A stretch of DNA of 64,000 nucleotides from Actinernus sp. WN-2022 (GCA_030867875.1 JAOWCC010001501.1:30710792-30774791); one strand, 5' to 3'; positions 1 through 11,145 are shown, numbered from the stretch's first letter. Notes: generated from the sequence alone by a model not told the origin. Made by a program: numbers and translations.

Positions 1-71
1 GCATTAGTTGCCAATAAATCAATTCGAAACATAAACAGACCCCTCTGGAAATTATCTATATCAGCTCCTTA

Positions 72-238
72 ATTCACTCTTTTCACCTGGTGGCCATCTT
101 GGATTCAAAGCGAGGCAATCCTTTGTTTTTGCCAGGTTAGCCTCGTTTTGACTATCCCTCACTACGAGGCTAACCTGGCAGAAACAAAGGATTGCCTCGC
201 TTTGAATCCAAGATGACCACCAGGTGAAAAGAGCGAAT
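72..238. mobile_element. Palindromic MITE
   Basis: Two 75-bp arms (72-146 and 164-238) are inverted copies of each other with about three mismatches, separated by a 17-bp spacer. This is the structure of a foldback-type non-autonomous DNA transposon. The arms carry a CCATCTTGG motif and read open on the minus strand only because the hairpin happens to lack stops; no protein is likely. No clear target-site duplication is seen. Confidence 0.85.
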
Positions 239-650
239 AAATCTATCATTTCTCAAGTAAATAAACTGGCTGGTAAAGAACAACAAGGTTATCTCTATTT
301 TTAGCAAGATTGCATTGTATTTTGGAATCCGGGATTGCTGTTTCGACATCTAAACACAGGGTTAACTGTAAACAAAAATGCATAGCATTATACTGTATGT
401 CATTCCAGAAAATATCCATAACCCCAAACTAAGAAGAGTGGATTGAACTGACCCCTCTCCCCTCTGGAGTTCGAATTCCGGCGTTCTAGAGTCTGATAAC
501 CTCTATAGACCACAATAGATCCATCAAGCTAAAAGTCGGGGGCGGCTTTGTTGAATATTTCAGGGGAGTGCGGGGCTGATTAGTTATTCATGAACTCCGT
601 GCCTACTGAACTGGAACAATTGTAGAACTACATTACGTCACCAGTTCTAT
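239..650. other. Unassigned AT-rich sequence
   Basis: No convincing open frame, splice-bounded exon or repeat structure was found here. Confidence 0.5.
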
Positions 651-735
651 AAGTGTTCCAGTTGAATAACCTAGAGTGTTGTAAGTGTTCCACTTCGATA
701 ACCTAGAGTGTTGTAAGTGTTCCAGTTCAATAATC
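651..735 (+). repeat. 32-bp tandem repeat, 2.7 copies
   Basis: Units start at 651, 683 and 715; each begins AAGTGTTCCA and the two full units end TAGAGTGTTGT. The third unit is partial. Confidence 0.85.
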
Positions 736-1267
736 AATAGTACAACATTTTGTGACAGATCATGTTCAATACCGAATAATACTGCAAGCGATATTTACTT
801 CATTTTGCCACACTCAAATATCCTATGAGGACATGTTAAACGTGAAATTGATCGAGCAATTACTAAAAACTGGATTGCTCATAGCGACACTAAGCGTATC
901 ATTTACATTGGTATTACCTTCTATGCCCGCGTGGCCTTTGCCAGCTACACACGACAAATATGAACTTTCTTCAACTCTTGGACCAAAAGATATCTTCTTA
1001 ATAATAATTATCTCTCTCTGTCTCTCTGTAATTTCCTCCTTATCAGACTTCTTAGACTTTATCGTAACTCCTGTTCTTGTCCCCTCTTTCATTTCAGTGT
1101 CCAAACATCGTCTAAATTGAGGAAGTCTACAAATATAAAAACACACACTGATTATCGACATTTTCTCCAAGAGCAAAGCTCATCGAGGGAGATTGTCTGT
1201 ATCATTTACAAAAGTAGTGGAGAGTGTATTATAGTAATATTTAACTAAACTAGAATGACAAATATAA
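736..1267. other. Unassigned sequence with a dubious 122-codon frame
   Basis: An open frame at 752-1120 on the plus strand gives a 122-residue hydrophobic translation with no recognisable domain, and the opposite strand is open for a similar length, which is typical of chance. No splice-bounded exon is evident. Confidence 0.4.
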
Positions 1268-1274
1268 ACAAATA

Positions 1275-1548
1275 CAGGAGCCCATTACCAGGAGCGTTCC
1301 TATGTCATGGGCTGTTCCCCCAGCACGTGAGTAGATGTGACTATATTTAGAATTCGAATTCCCGCGTTGAAAGTGAGAACAATGATAATGAATAAAAATG
1401 AGAAATGACGTATAGCTATCTGATTGGCTAAGACAACATGGCCTTTGTTTATTTCGCGCGAAATGCAATTCTAAATATAGACACATCTACTCCTGTGCTG
1501 GGAACAGAACCAATGGGGAAGATGGACGCTTCTGGTAATGCGCTCCTG
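1275..1548. mobile_element. MITE with ~78-bp TIRs and 7-bp TSD
   Basis: The left arm from 1275 (CAGGAGCCCATTACCAG) and the right arm ending at 1548 are inverted repeats over about 78 bp. The element is bounded by the direct repeat ACAAATA at 1268-1274 and 1549-1555. It has no coding capacity. A 7-bp duplication is not typical of the commonest superfamilies, so the family is left open. Confidence 0.8.
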
Positions 1549-1555
1549 ACAAATA

Positions 1556-1883
1556 TATTAAACACAGTGCATAAACATAAAACAAAAGACTCTTTATCAT
1601 AATTCAATATGGTCTGATTTTATTTCCATCAATTAATTGTCTGATCAGTTGTTAAATCGTTTGGTTTTCAATATAAAAAATGACTAAACATTACACATTA
1701 GAGTATAGTTTTCTTCATAGCCAAGCTGTTCTAAGCCGTGTAAAAATATATGATTTTTTGTGTCTGATAAACTTAACCATCTAATTGCTGACGCTGGGTG
1801 GCGTATCGGGGGCAATATAGAAAATAATGTTGGACAGATTCAATCGTTTCCCATGTACAATCGCAGAAAGGAGAGGGTTACAA
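1556..1883. other. Unassigned AT-rich sequence
   Basis: Nothing recognisable was found. Confidence 0.4.
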
Positions 1884-2342
1884 TTAAAGTGCTTATAAGC
1901 CCTAGCCAGTTATCTTTGATTTAAAAGTCAAACTGGAAAACAAAATGACCGACATAGGAAAAATAATAATTATAGTATGCCAATTTCATTTATTAAGGAA
2001 TCAAATTGCCGATGACGTCATTTAAGGGATAACCTAATTATAGTTCCGTTTGCTCTGTTTGTATTTCAGCTTCACTTATTAAAATACAGTTCTCTAAGAT
2101 TGTAAGTATCAAATGTCTGATACCTGAAAAACAACTTTATAAAGGAAGAAATTCAATGTTATGACTCAATTCGTTTTGACTCATTAGCATAACGTCTTTT
2201 AAATGACGTTATTAAAAGGATTTGTAATGCTTTTTATAGCAATACTACGACCATAAATCGCATAAAAATGGTTGAACAAGATTTAAAACAATTTACTGCG
2301 CCCAAATAAATGATTTCTGGCTAGGGCTTATAGGTACTTTAA
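1884..2342. mobile_element. TTAA-flanked MITE with 26-bp TIRs
   Basis: The termini at 1884-1909 and 2317-2342 are inverted repeats with two mismatches, and the outermost four bases on both sides are TTAA. TTAA target duplication is a hallmark of piggyBac and Kolobok transposons. The ~400-bp interior is AT-rich and non-coding, so this is a non-autonomous derivative. Confidence 0.75.
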
Positions 2343-2495
2343 TAGCCCACTTCCGCGATATGCTTTACTTGTCACGCACAAATTAAATTTAATTTATTAT
2401 TTTCACATAGAAAAGAATACATTTAATTTAGAACGGAGCCTCGTATTGAAACCTTTGTGCGTGACTAGTAAAGCATATCGCAGAAGTGCGCTATT
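2341..2495. mobile_element. Short palindromic MITE abutting the TTAA element
   Basis: Arms 2341-2381 and 2455-2495 are 41-bp inverted repeats with about three mismatches (core GATATGCTTTACT). The left arm begins inside the last two bases of the neighbouring TTAA element, so one probably inserted at the edge of the other. Confidence 0.8.
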
Positions 2496-3118
2496 CTATA
2501 TGTAGGTGCGCATTGAAAGCACAATGATTTAAACGCAATCTGGTATGTAAAATTGAGCCATAATGACTCAATGAAACGTTATAAATTTTGTTGTATTTAT
2601 TTCCACAGAAAGTCTTATACGTAATCTAATTTTGAATAAAGACAGAGATTCGACAGAAAGTGTCCAATATCCAAATTATTCCTTGATACCAGGAGCCCAT
2701 TACTATTGTTGATGGGAAAAACGATTTCTTAAATGTATGAGGATTACCGAAAGTTTTGAAGTGTGGCAAAATATCGCTAAGAACATGCCAATTTGAATAC
2801 GAAAACAACATAAATTTATCTTATAACCTGGTGCGAAGGCAAAACCTCCAAAATCGCTAAGATTTGGCGTTTCAGGCCACATGAATGACAAAACACACCA
2901 CGTACGAAATAAACATGAATTTATCTTACCTATTCAAATATGCATGTTCTTCGCGATATTTCACCACATTTCGGTAATGATAGCTTGGGCTACCTGTGTT
3001 GATTCCGCCGAATTTCGTATCTTCTGATAAAGTTGGTGATTGGACAATTCGGATCACATGACATTTTTTTTTTTGCGGCAGCCATCTTGGTTGTTGGAGT
3101 AAGAGTTTATGCAAGTTT
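2496..3118. other. Region upstream of host exon 1
   Basis: Mostly AT-rich sequence with short minus-strand open frames that show no domain. The motif AGCCATCTTGG at about 3080 matches the core seen in several MITE arms here and the consensus of YY1-type sites. It could contain the promoter of the signal-peptide exon that starts at 3174, but no transcription start can be placed. Confidence 0.35.
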
Positions 3119-3119
3119 T

Positions 3120-3132
3120 GAATTATAAAAAA
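3120..3132 (+). promoter_or_regulatory. TATA-like box upstream of exon 1
   Basis: ATTATAAAAAA lies about 45-55 bp upstream of the ATG at 3174. It fits a TATA box for a short 5' UTR, but the region is AT-rich and chance occurrence is likely. Confidence 0.2.
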
Positions 3133-3173
3133 ACTGTGGTTTAATATTAACTAATTAAATCAAGATATCAAAC

Positions 3174-3234
3174 ATGAGGAAGATGTTCGTCGCAGCTTTT
3201 TTATCCTTTATGTGGATGGTTCTTGGCGTGAAAG
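3174..3234 (+). CDS. Host gene exon 1: signal peptide
   Basis: The ATG at 3174 opens 20 codons plus one base: basic start MRK, then a hydrophobic stretch (MFVAAFLSFMWMVLG) typical of a secretory signal peptide. The exon ends at a strong donor (AAAG/GTAAGC) in phase 1. Splicing to the phase-1 acceptor at 21260 gives GGA (Gly) across the junction and continues directly into an immunoglobulin domain. The product would enter the secretory pathway. Joining to the downstream exons is inferred from phase and domain logic, not from transcript data. A different signal-peptide exon or unseen exons between are possible. Confidence 0.7.
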
Positions 3235-3479
3235 GTAAGCAAACTTTATCAGTACGTTCATTTAACTTACAGTGATTTCTAACAAAGTCAAGACTTCCCA
3301 CGAATCCCTTCCCACGCCGGTTGTACTTTTAAATAAGCATGCTTCGTTTCAATGAATTGAAGCTGTAAACTCTATTTAAAAATTCGTAGTCTGTCTGTTG
3401 AGGTGCAGGTGGGATTGGGAGAACAGTAGAAATGCCGCACTGAAATCAATATAATATTTATAAAGTCATGCAAAGGTAG

Positions 3480-3854
3480 TAGTCCAGCTGTTATCGACCA
3501 AAAAAATGCTGAATTGTTCACTTTTGTGATAAAAGCATGAAACTTTGCACAATTACTTCTTACCATGAAACAAACAATTTGTGATATGGATCCAAGCTAG
3601 GTTAAGCTCTGGACTCGAGATCTGCGCATGTCCTAAATTCGCCAACATGGAAACGAGGCTGAACATTTTATTGCCTAAAAACAGGCCTTAGAGTACAAAA
3701 ATAAACTTGGAACTGATATATTAGTTGCATATGTGGTATTCTGTGCTAGAAAATGTTTAAGATATGATCACGTGACCTTTCTTTGCAGTTTTACGAATTC
3801 GCTTGGGATACCTGTGGTGGAATGTCAAACACATGGCGCTAAAATTAGCACTAC
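3480..3854 (+). repeat. Left terminal inverted repeat of the 5.6-kb transposon
   Basis: This 375-bp arm matches the reverse complement of 8698-9068, beginning TAGTCCAGCTGTTATCGACC and ending GCTAAAATTAGCACTAC, with small indels and substitutions. Confidence 0.9.
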
Positions 3855-4475
3855 CGATTCCAACCCTGAAATGTTCTAACATGTTTGCAGTGTAAGTGAA
3901 TTTGCCAACCATACATTTCATGCATTTGATTATTGTATTTGCTAATCATCATCAAAATGATAATTTGCGAACCATGCACTCCACTTTTGTCTTGACTTTG
4001 CTGCATTTTACATATTTTCTTGCAATCTTGCTTAGCGGTTCCCTTTACGACTTTAAATCTCAATTTTTAAATGGTAAAAAGCTGGTGACTAGTTCCCAGG
4101 CCACAAGCGGTTTCCAAGATGGCAGCCCCCAGTTTTACGTTACGTTATACCTTTGAATACTATTAATGAAGTATTTTTCAAATGATTACAATAGTCATTA
4201 ACAAGAAATTGCAAAATTTCGAGAACATAACGATGAAAGACGACAAAAACGTTCATTTCGAAGAAAGGACTTTCATCTCGTGTTAATCATTGTTAAGAGT
4301 AAACCAGAAATTATTTAACATGTTTCAGTTACAAAGAAAAGGAAACATGAAAGTACAATTGAAGAGCATATCAATAAAATAGCAAGCAAAAGTGTTGTTT
4401 TGAACTTCCCGCGGCCTCTTCCATATTAGGAAAATTCCATATTCCATATTTGGAAGAGCTGCCAGGACATTCAAA

Positions 4476-7400
4476 ATGGCGGTTTCTAGGTCCCAGACCT
4501 CTAAATCGACACTCGTTGTTTGATATGGGAAAACAGCCTCTTTGAGACGGAAAACACTTCCAGCCCCGTCAAGGCCAGGCGCTCCAGCATTCTAAGCAGC
4601 ACGTCGAGTAACCACTGATTTTGTGATTCGAGCGATAACCCAGAAAATCTTCATGCTGGTTCCACCCTTGAGGTTGATAGAAAAGTCAGAGAATGTGCAA
4701 TACTTGTTAACGACAACAGGTTGATTGGTAAGCTGGCATCGGGGGACATGATAGCAATAGAGGCAAAGTATCATGCAAAATGTTTAGTTTGTCTGTACAA
4801 TCAAGCTAGAAAACTGAAATTAATGCGGAGCTCACAAAACACGTCATCGTATGAGCCTATAGATAAAGAGGAACTTGCATTTGCAGAACTTGTTGCTTTT
4901 ATTGATGAGAATCTTGAAATTGAGGAACCAGCTGTGTTGAAGCTATCAGATCTCGTGAAGTTTTATTCTTCAAAGCTCAGCGAACTACTCGGGGAAGAGC
5001 AACCTGGGTTTAATGCCACAAGACTGAAGGCTCGTGTATTGACTGCCTTTCCAGACCTTACAGCACACACTCAAGGACGAGAAGTTATTTTGGTCCTCAG
5101 CCGTGAAATCGGAGGTGTTTTACTCGAAGCTAAGAATAGGGACTCTGAGGCATTTTGCTTTGCAAAAGCAGCAATGATTGTAAGGAAAGAAATTCTACAG
5201 GCGAAAAACTCTTTTACTGGAACATTTGCAGCCAACTCCCAGAGAGATGCAGTTCCAGCCTCACTTCTCACTTTGCTAGATATGATAATGAGAGGCCCAA
5301 CGACGAAAACAGATTAAACAGAGAGCCAGGCGTGCCTTGCTGTTGCTCAGTTGCTAGTTTTTAACAGCATATCAAGATTTCGAGACAAATCCGGCAACGC
5401 CTCTGGTACTATACCCACCACACTCACCATGTTAAAAGTAGAGAGTGCCCGCTGCCCATTTATATAGCCCTTAAGATCCATGGAGCGACAAGAGACATCG
5501 CTGATTGAAAGCTTTTATAAGTTTGGGTTGTGCATATCCTACGACAGGCTCCTTTCCATCTCTACCGACATAACAAACAGCGTTATTGATAGATATGATA
5601 AGGACGGTGTGGTGTGCCCCTCAAAGTTACGCAGTGGTATATTTACCACTGCAGCGGTTGATAATATCGACCACAACCCGAGTTCCACCAGCGCCCACGA
5701 CTCGTTCCATGGGACAGCCATCTCCTTGGCACAGCATCCAACCACCGAAAATCCAGGAACAGAGAGATCCACCGATGTGTTCGATCCTGATATAAGAAGC
5801 TCAACATCGAAGAAAGTCACCCCATTGCCGTCGTACTACACCGATGTACCACCGGTAACTCTTCCCTCTTCAGACATTATTGTTCCTGACATCAGTGCTC
5901 AGTTGGTACCTGAACCAGATTCTAATGCAACCTCTGAGGAGAGTGATCGAGAAAAAGACTGGTTGGAAAACACTTCTAACAGAGGAGCTAAAAGGAGATG
6001 ACATCGTGTCATGGGCAGCATACCGAGCATCCAAGTCAACACTATCATCCTACCAGCCGGCATTAGTATCGTTGCTGCCCATGTTCACCGAGAATGCCCA
6101 CTCACTCGCCATGATTGTACATGCCATCAGTGTCACCAGTGCAGCCGTCAAGCACTTGAATCCAACCCAAATCCCCGTTGTTGCGGTTGATCAGCCGTTG
6201 TTTGCTTTGGCGAAACAAATTCAGTGGACATTGGGTGGTGCATGTGATGTAGACCATGTAGTTGTCATGCTGGGGGGATTATACATTGAGATGGCGGCCT
6301 TCAAAGCACTTGGCAAGTGGGTCCTTGGAAGCGGATGGACAGAGGCGCTGACAAATGCGTCGTCAGTCGCATCGGCGGGTGTGGCAGATTCTTTCCTAGC
6401 TGCAAGCGACATAACGCGAACAAGACAAGCCCACTAAGTGACAGCAGTCAGTCTCCATATTCTAATGAGGAAAGCATATGAATAATACAATAAATCTGAT
6501 GAGATTGACGAGCCAGTCCGATCGTTTGATGAATGGAGAAACGAGAAGATGAAGAAGTGCCCGCAGTTTCTCTACTGGGCCACTGTGCTGGATTTGGAAC
6601 TTCTTTGCCTCCAATTCGTGAGAGCTTTCCGAGAGGCTGATTGTTCCTTGTATCTTAACGCTATCCGAGAAATCCTGCCATGGATGTTTGCTCTGGACAG
6701 CTATAACTATGCAAGATGGCTTTCTGTGCATTACCGAGACATGTACGAGCTTCCTGTTAAGCATCCAGATGTGTATGCTGAGTTCCGTAAAGACTCCTTC
6801 GTAGTTCACAAGACGAAGAGGTTATTCTCGTCAATCGCCCTAGACCACGCCCATGAGCAAGTCAATGCTGTCGTGAAAGGCGAAGGAGGTGCTGTCGGGT
6901 TGACCGAAAATCCTGCTGCCCTGAGAAGATGGATGGTCGCTGGTCCAGAGCTTGCACGAATGGTTGGAGAATTTGAGGAAGTCATCTCCGCTAATGAGAG
7001 CTAGAACCACCACGAGCAAAAACCAGCCATCCAAAGTGCCTTCGCTAAAGATGTAGTGAACCTGGTGTCCTCTATCGACGAGCTCGGCAGTCCGTTCAAA
7101 GAGGTTGGAGAAGATCTTATATCCCTCCACACAAAAGACATCATGGATGAAGAGGTTGTGCAGACAGTTAGAACCGCAAGACAGATAGGAGAGCAACAAT
7201 GCAAAGCGTTCCTTAAAAAGAGACTTCAGGACAAAACCACGCTTCTAACAGACACCCTCAAAAAGAATAATCTACCCACGTTCAACACCAAAGAAAAGAA
7301 GGTTGTGTCAAAAGATAAGGCCAAAGTGATGGTGTTAAAGGAAGACTGTGCCCTGTTCTCGAGACTTTACATTGCTTGTCAAAATCGCGACGGAAACCTT

Positions 7401-8358
7401 GAAGACTTCTTCAACTTTGAGAATCAGCCATGGCCGCCTTCGCTCTCACAGATGTGGTTTCGCTACAGCTTCCAGAGGGGAAGGAACTCTTCGCAACACA
7501 CGGAGAGAGTGTCCTGTCGTCTGAAGTCAGCGCAGATACGAGTGCTCTTGCGCCGTGCATTCACGAGGAAGCTGATTCCCGCATTATGATTCATGCACTT
7601 CATGCTAGCGCACATGGCCATCGACGAATAAACATCCGAAGAAACGTTACTGATGTTGTTGTGCTGGCCGTTTCCATTGCTCCAGTTCTCCGTTAGATGA
7701 GCTGTGGATCTCATATGTTCCTTCCAAGCAAGTCCGTAACCTTCCAGCGCATACCATAGCTACATCCCTGGATCGAGAGAAAGCGCGTGTGTTACCGATG
7801 TTTCACGCATTAACAGGGTGTGATACGGTTTGATATTTCGGTGGAAGAGGAAAGAAGACAGCATTGGACGTGTGGAACGTGTTCCCAGACCTCACCCCTG
7901 TTCTTAAAGCACTGCTGATGCTGCCAGAGGATGTTGATGACACAAGCATGGATGTCATTGAGCGATTTGTGGTACTCTTATACGACCGCACGAGCAGCCT
8001 CAGTAAAGTCAACGAAGTCAGGCAATAGCTTTTCTCAAGAAAGGTGAGATCCCTCGACAACATCCCTCCCACTCAAGCATCATTAGTACAACATGTCAAG
8101 AGAGCTGTCTTCCAAGGTGGTTATATATGAGGCCAGACCCTGTTAAAGAAGCCCACGTTACCGAGTGCCTCTAGATGGGGATGGCAGCTTGAAAGTGGTC
8201 GCTGGGTGCCTTACTGGACGACACTCTCGCAAGCCAAGGACTCCTGCTATGAACTCGTTCGATGTGGATGCAAAGTTGGTTGTCGAGGGCGCTGCAAATG
8301 CCAGAAAGCTAATCTTACCTGCACTGGGTTGTGCAACTGCAGAGGCAACTGCAACTAG
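4476..8358 (+). pseudogene. Transposon protein, FEN/PIN-like and CXC regions, frameshifted
   Basis: Reading across frames recovers one decayed protein. A possible start is the ATG at 4476. The N-terminal part (about 4640-5317) has YHAKCLVCLYNQAR. At 5480-6001 there is VDNIDHNPSSTSAHDSFHG. At 5950-6437 come VDQPLFALAKQIQW and MLGGLYIEM. At 6549-7004 there are NYARWLSVHYRDM and HEQVNAVVKGEGG. At 7056-7440 is a charged helical segment ending ENQPWPPSLS. At 7430-7696, HEEADSR and TDVVVLAV are acidic pairs like those of FEN/PIN nucleases. At 7800-8140 comes FHALTGCDTV, and the end is a CXC tail. It has at least five in-frame stops or frameshifts. A block between PWPPSLS and the HEEAD region seems deleted compared with the family as I remember it. 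The nuclease assignment is inference; the RNase-H-like character of the middle is only suspected. Confidence 0.75.
8176..8358 (+). other. Cys-rich CXC (tesmin/TSO1-like) tail of the transposon protein
   Basis: This open segment of 60 codons and a TAG stop begins GWQLESGRWVPYW. It then has Cys in the spacing CxC, C, CxC, C, CxC, C (core RCGCKVGCRGRCKCQ, then CTGLCNCRGNC). CXC repeats of tesmin/TSO1 and MSL2 type bind zinc and DNA. The frame just upstream is broken by a TGA in place of an expected Trp at about 8130. Confidence 0.75.
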
Positions 8359-8697
8359 CTATGGGATGCCTAGAGTAGCAAGTAGAAAGGTTTAATTGAC
8401 TGTGTTCAATTTCCAAGAACATCGTTAATTGTTGAACAGTTTTGACCAGCTATCTCAACAGCTGAGTGTAAATACTATTGATCGCCACGTAGAGAACCCG
8501 ATTAAAGACGAAAGAAAAGGCTTATCAGGAAGCTATATAGAATTTGTGGTTCAAAGCACTTACGTACTTAGCCTGGAAAGCCTAAAATGCAACGTGACGA
8601 TGATGCATGCATAGACTTTAGGCCATTTCAGGGATGGAAACATGTGAAAAGCTTTTTTCTATCATTAAAATGACAAAAAAAGAGAACTGGGCGTTCA

Positions 8698-9068
8698 GTA
8701 GTGCTAATTTTAGCGCCATGTATCTCTGTTTGACATTCCACCACAGGTATCCCAAGCGAATTCGTAAAACTGCAAAGAAAGGTCACGTGATCATATCTTA
8801 AACATTTTCTAGCACAGAATACCACATATGCAACTAATATATCAGTTCCAAGTTTATTTTTGTACTCTAAGGCCTGTTTTTAGGCAATTAAATTTTCAGC
8901 CTCGTTTCCATGTTGGCGAATTTAGGGCATGCGCAGATCTCGAGTCCAGAGCTTAATCTAGCTTGGATCCATATCACAAATTGTTTGTTACATGGTTAGA
9001 AGTAATTGTGCAAAGTTTCATGCTTTTATCACAAAAGTGAACAATTTTGGTCGATAACAGCTGGACTA
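8698..9068 (-). repeat. Right terminal inverted repeat of the 5.6-kb transposon
   Basis: This 371-bp arm is the reverse complement of 3480-3854, and its outer tip CAGCTGGACTA mirrors the left tip. Confidence 0.9.
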
Positions 9069-9994
9069 TAGATGGGATGGTGAGGTTTATTAGTTATAAT
9101 AATGTACTCAGTGTACTGCCTCAGTTCCTGACAATGTACGTGTTATTGATAGCGGTCAATGGTCGGAGAGAAAGATGGCGGTGCTTTTCATTGCTCACGA
9201 AATTGACATCGTTTTAGCCGCTAAAATATAATCAGCGTTTATCACTGATAACTTCAACCCCGTTTTTTTTTAGCTCCTTTTTTTTTTTAGCTCCGTCAGT
9301 GTTGGGATCACCAACGTACACTTTATCCTAAAACATTGTTTATTGTTACCGGTACATTATTATAGAAGGCATAAAATACAGAATGGAGTTTATTTGGCTT
9401 AATTGGTTTAATTAGTTTAGACTTTAGTATGATTTTATAATGGCAGAACAAATAAATTTGATGAATGTAAATCATAAATGTTATTGATGTTGTGCCACTG
9501 CTTGTGCCCAAACTCATTTGAAACAAAGATAGTTAGGCAGCTTCTTTCATTAATTTTGAATTTGGCCTTTCATCTTAGACACTTGATTATATAATATTTA
9601 TAAAATGATTTGCCGTGTTATTGGCATATAAAGGCAAGGAGCTATAGAGCCGATATAACATGAACACAAATTTTATCAATGACTTTAAAAGATTACAAAT
9701 TAAGATATATACATGTATGTATATAATTATTCATTATTTTTCGTTCATCACACAGTCATTCAGCATCTGCATGCCTGTACATATTTGTCAATATATCCTT
9801 AATTTGATAACCCATCAAATATTTTCTCTCACACGTGAGTGGTTGAATGCGTCACATGACCCAATATTTTTTCTCCACGAACAGGAAATATCAGCAAATA
9901 CACCCCCTGTGAGCGTATAAGCACGCATCAAAGAAAATATTTTAAGGATGATAACAACACTTAACCTACATTGTGGTGTCGAAATATACCCTGA
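9069..9994. other. Unassigned intronic sequence
   Basis: Low-complexity T runs with TAGCTCC lie at 9262-9296; the rest is AT-rich with no supported gene. AGATGGCGGTG at about 9174 is another copy of the recurrent YY1-like motif. Confidence 0.4.
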
Positions 9995-10105
9995 TATTTG
10001 TTCTTGGACATTATCTGATCCTCGAAGCTCACAGTTTCCCTCAAGCTTCGCTCGATCTCTAGAACTGTTCTCTTCTCGGATCAGATAATGTCCATGCCAC
10101 AAATA
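9995..10105. mobile_element. Short palindromic MITE
   Basis: Arms 9995-10025 and 10074-10105 are inverted repeats around GGACATTATCTGATCC. The spacer contains a further small hairpin (CGAAGCT with AGCTTCG). Confidence 0.7.
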
Positions 10106-10208
10106 GGTTATTCTATTTATATATACCTGTCCGGCTGATCGAGCAGCCAATAAAATCATGCATTGTTATATACACATGTATATATACATGTACATACTTA
10201 TATTTAAC

Positions 10209-10310
10209 AATTATTCACCGAAGTGGAGGTGAATAGTGGTAGATATTTACCGAGCCACTTTGGCGAGGTAAATATCCACCACTATTCGACCAAAACTGAG
10301 GTGAATAATT
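10209..10310. mobile_element. Palindromic MITE
   Basis: Arms of about 43 bp (10209-10251 and 10267-10310) are inverted copies around GAATAGTGG and ATATTTACC, with a short GC-richer loop. The flanking sequence to 10500 holds further pieces (GAATAG, GTGAATA) suggesting a larger eroded element that ends in the CCAATCAGAGC motif at 10452. Confidence 0.75.
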
Positions 10311-10500
10311 ATTTTACTATATACCACACTCCAGATGAATAGTCAGCACCAAATAGTTATTATATTTTCTGTCAAATGGACAAAAACTCGTGCGAGATGA
10401 TCACTGCTTTGCTCGGAGGTGAATATGAAATCATATTCACTGTTTGAGTAGCCAATCAGAGCTTGCAAAAAGTGTTATTCACTGGTGTGGCATATACTAA

Positions 10501-10511
10501 GTATGTATATG

Positions 10512-10542
<31 letters not shown>

Positions 10543-10576
10543 GTAGGTATGTGTGTGTATATATATATGTATATAC
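10501..10576. repeat. TA/TATG microsatellite
   Basis: Runs of (TA)n and (GTAT)n with interruptions. Confidence 0.85.
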
Positions 10577-10596
10577 CAGTTTGCAAAAACACTGCT

Positions 10597-10682
10597 CTGA
10601 GATATATATATATATACCTTTTGTTCTCCATTGTTTTAGCTGTCAAATTTGACAAGAATACAAAAGGTATATATCTATATAC
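10597..10682. repeat. Inverted repeat with (TA)n arms
   Basis: ATATATATACCTTTTGT at about 10603-10622 pairs with ACAAAAGGTATATAT at about 10660-10675; a small hairpin or MITE remnant. Confidence 0.6.
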
Positions 10683-10811
10683 CTCATTCGTAATGGCCAC
10701 CACCTAATTTGCATAAATTAATGTGTTACAGAGAAACTATATTGCTACCACATGAAATCTTGATCATACCTAGATTAGTAATTGACCACATACATACATG
10801 TGTATATAACA

Positions 10812-10895
10812 ATGTCTGATGAAGAAGAGACCAGTCGTGATGCAATTACCGTTCTTGATGACGAAACAGACGAAGACGATGATTTGGATGTCTAA
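10812..10895 (+). pseudogene. Possible acidic C-terminal tail of a transposase
   Basis: A 27-codon frame (MSDEEETSRDAITVLDDE and so on) is strongly acidic and ends in TAA. It is followed about 200 bp later by repeats resembling the ends of pogo/Tigger-like elements (11040-11145). An acidic tail just before the 3' TIR is common in that family. This is inference; a short chance frame is possible. Confidence 0.3.
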
Positions 10896-11039
10896 CTTAA
10901 CTGTAGTTCACGTTACAGTAATCATATCATGACTGAAACAAACTGAAAAAAAAGGTATTTGTGATACCCTATAATAGTGCTGAAGTTTAGAACTTGTATT
11001 CTTCCCAGTTATTGTAACTATTAAAATTAAAATTAACTT

Positions 11040-11145
11040 TTTTTAATAAACGCACACCCTTGATTGAGCGCACACCCTCGAATAAACGCACACCCTAAAT
11101 GGAAATTTTAAATAAACGCACAGTGCGTTTATTCGAGGAAATACG
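11040..11145. repeat. Terminal repeat cluster, probable pogo/Tigger-like end
   Basis: Three direct copies of AAACGCACACCCT are followed by the perfect palindrome AATAAACGCACAGTGCGTTT with TATT (11111-11133) and TTCGAGGAAATACGGTA. CTCGAATAAACGCAC occurs in both orientations. Inferred to be the 3' end of a Tc1/mariner-pogo type element whose body is missing. Confidence 0.5.

Larger units (their letters stand above)
3480..9068 (+). mobile_element. 5.6-kb DNA transposon with ~370-bp TIRs and a decayed multi-domain protein gene
   Basis: Inverted repeats at 3480-3854 and 8698-9068 (about 90% identical by eye) enclose a degenerate protein gene at 4476-8358. The element sits in intron 1 of the host gene. 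Immediately outside GTCC/GGAC at the two tips is the dinucleotide TA, so a TA duplication is possible but cannot be proved from such a short match. Long TIRs enclosing one gene indicate a cut-and-paste type transposon. I recognise the protein as an abundant, uncharacterised invertebrate family (especially cnidarians and molluscs) but know no formal superfamily name for it. Confidence 0.8.

Noticed and set aside
752..1120. 122-codon frame as a membrane protein gene
   Set aside because: Hydrophobic, AT-driven composition, no domain, opposite strand equally open, no splice context.
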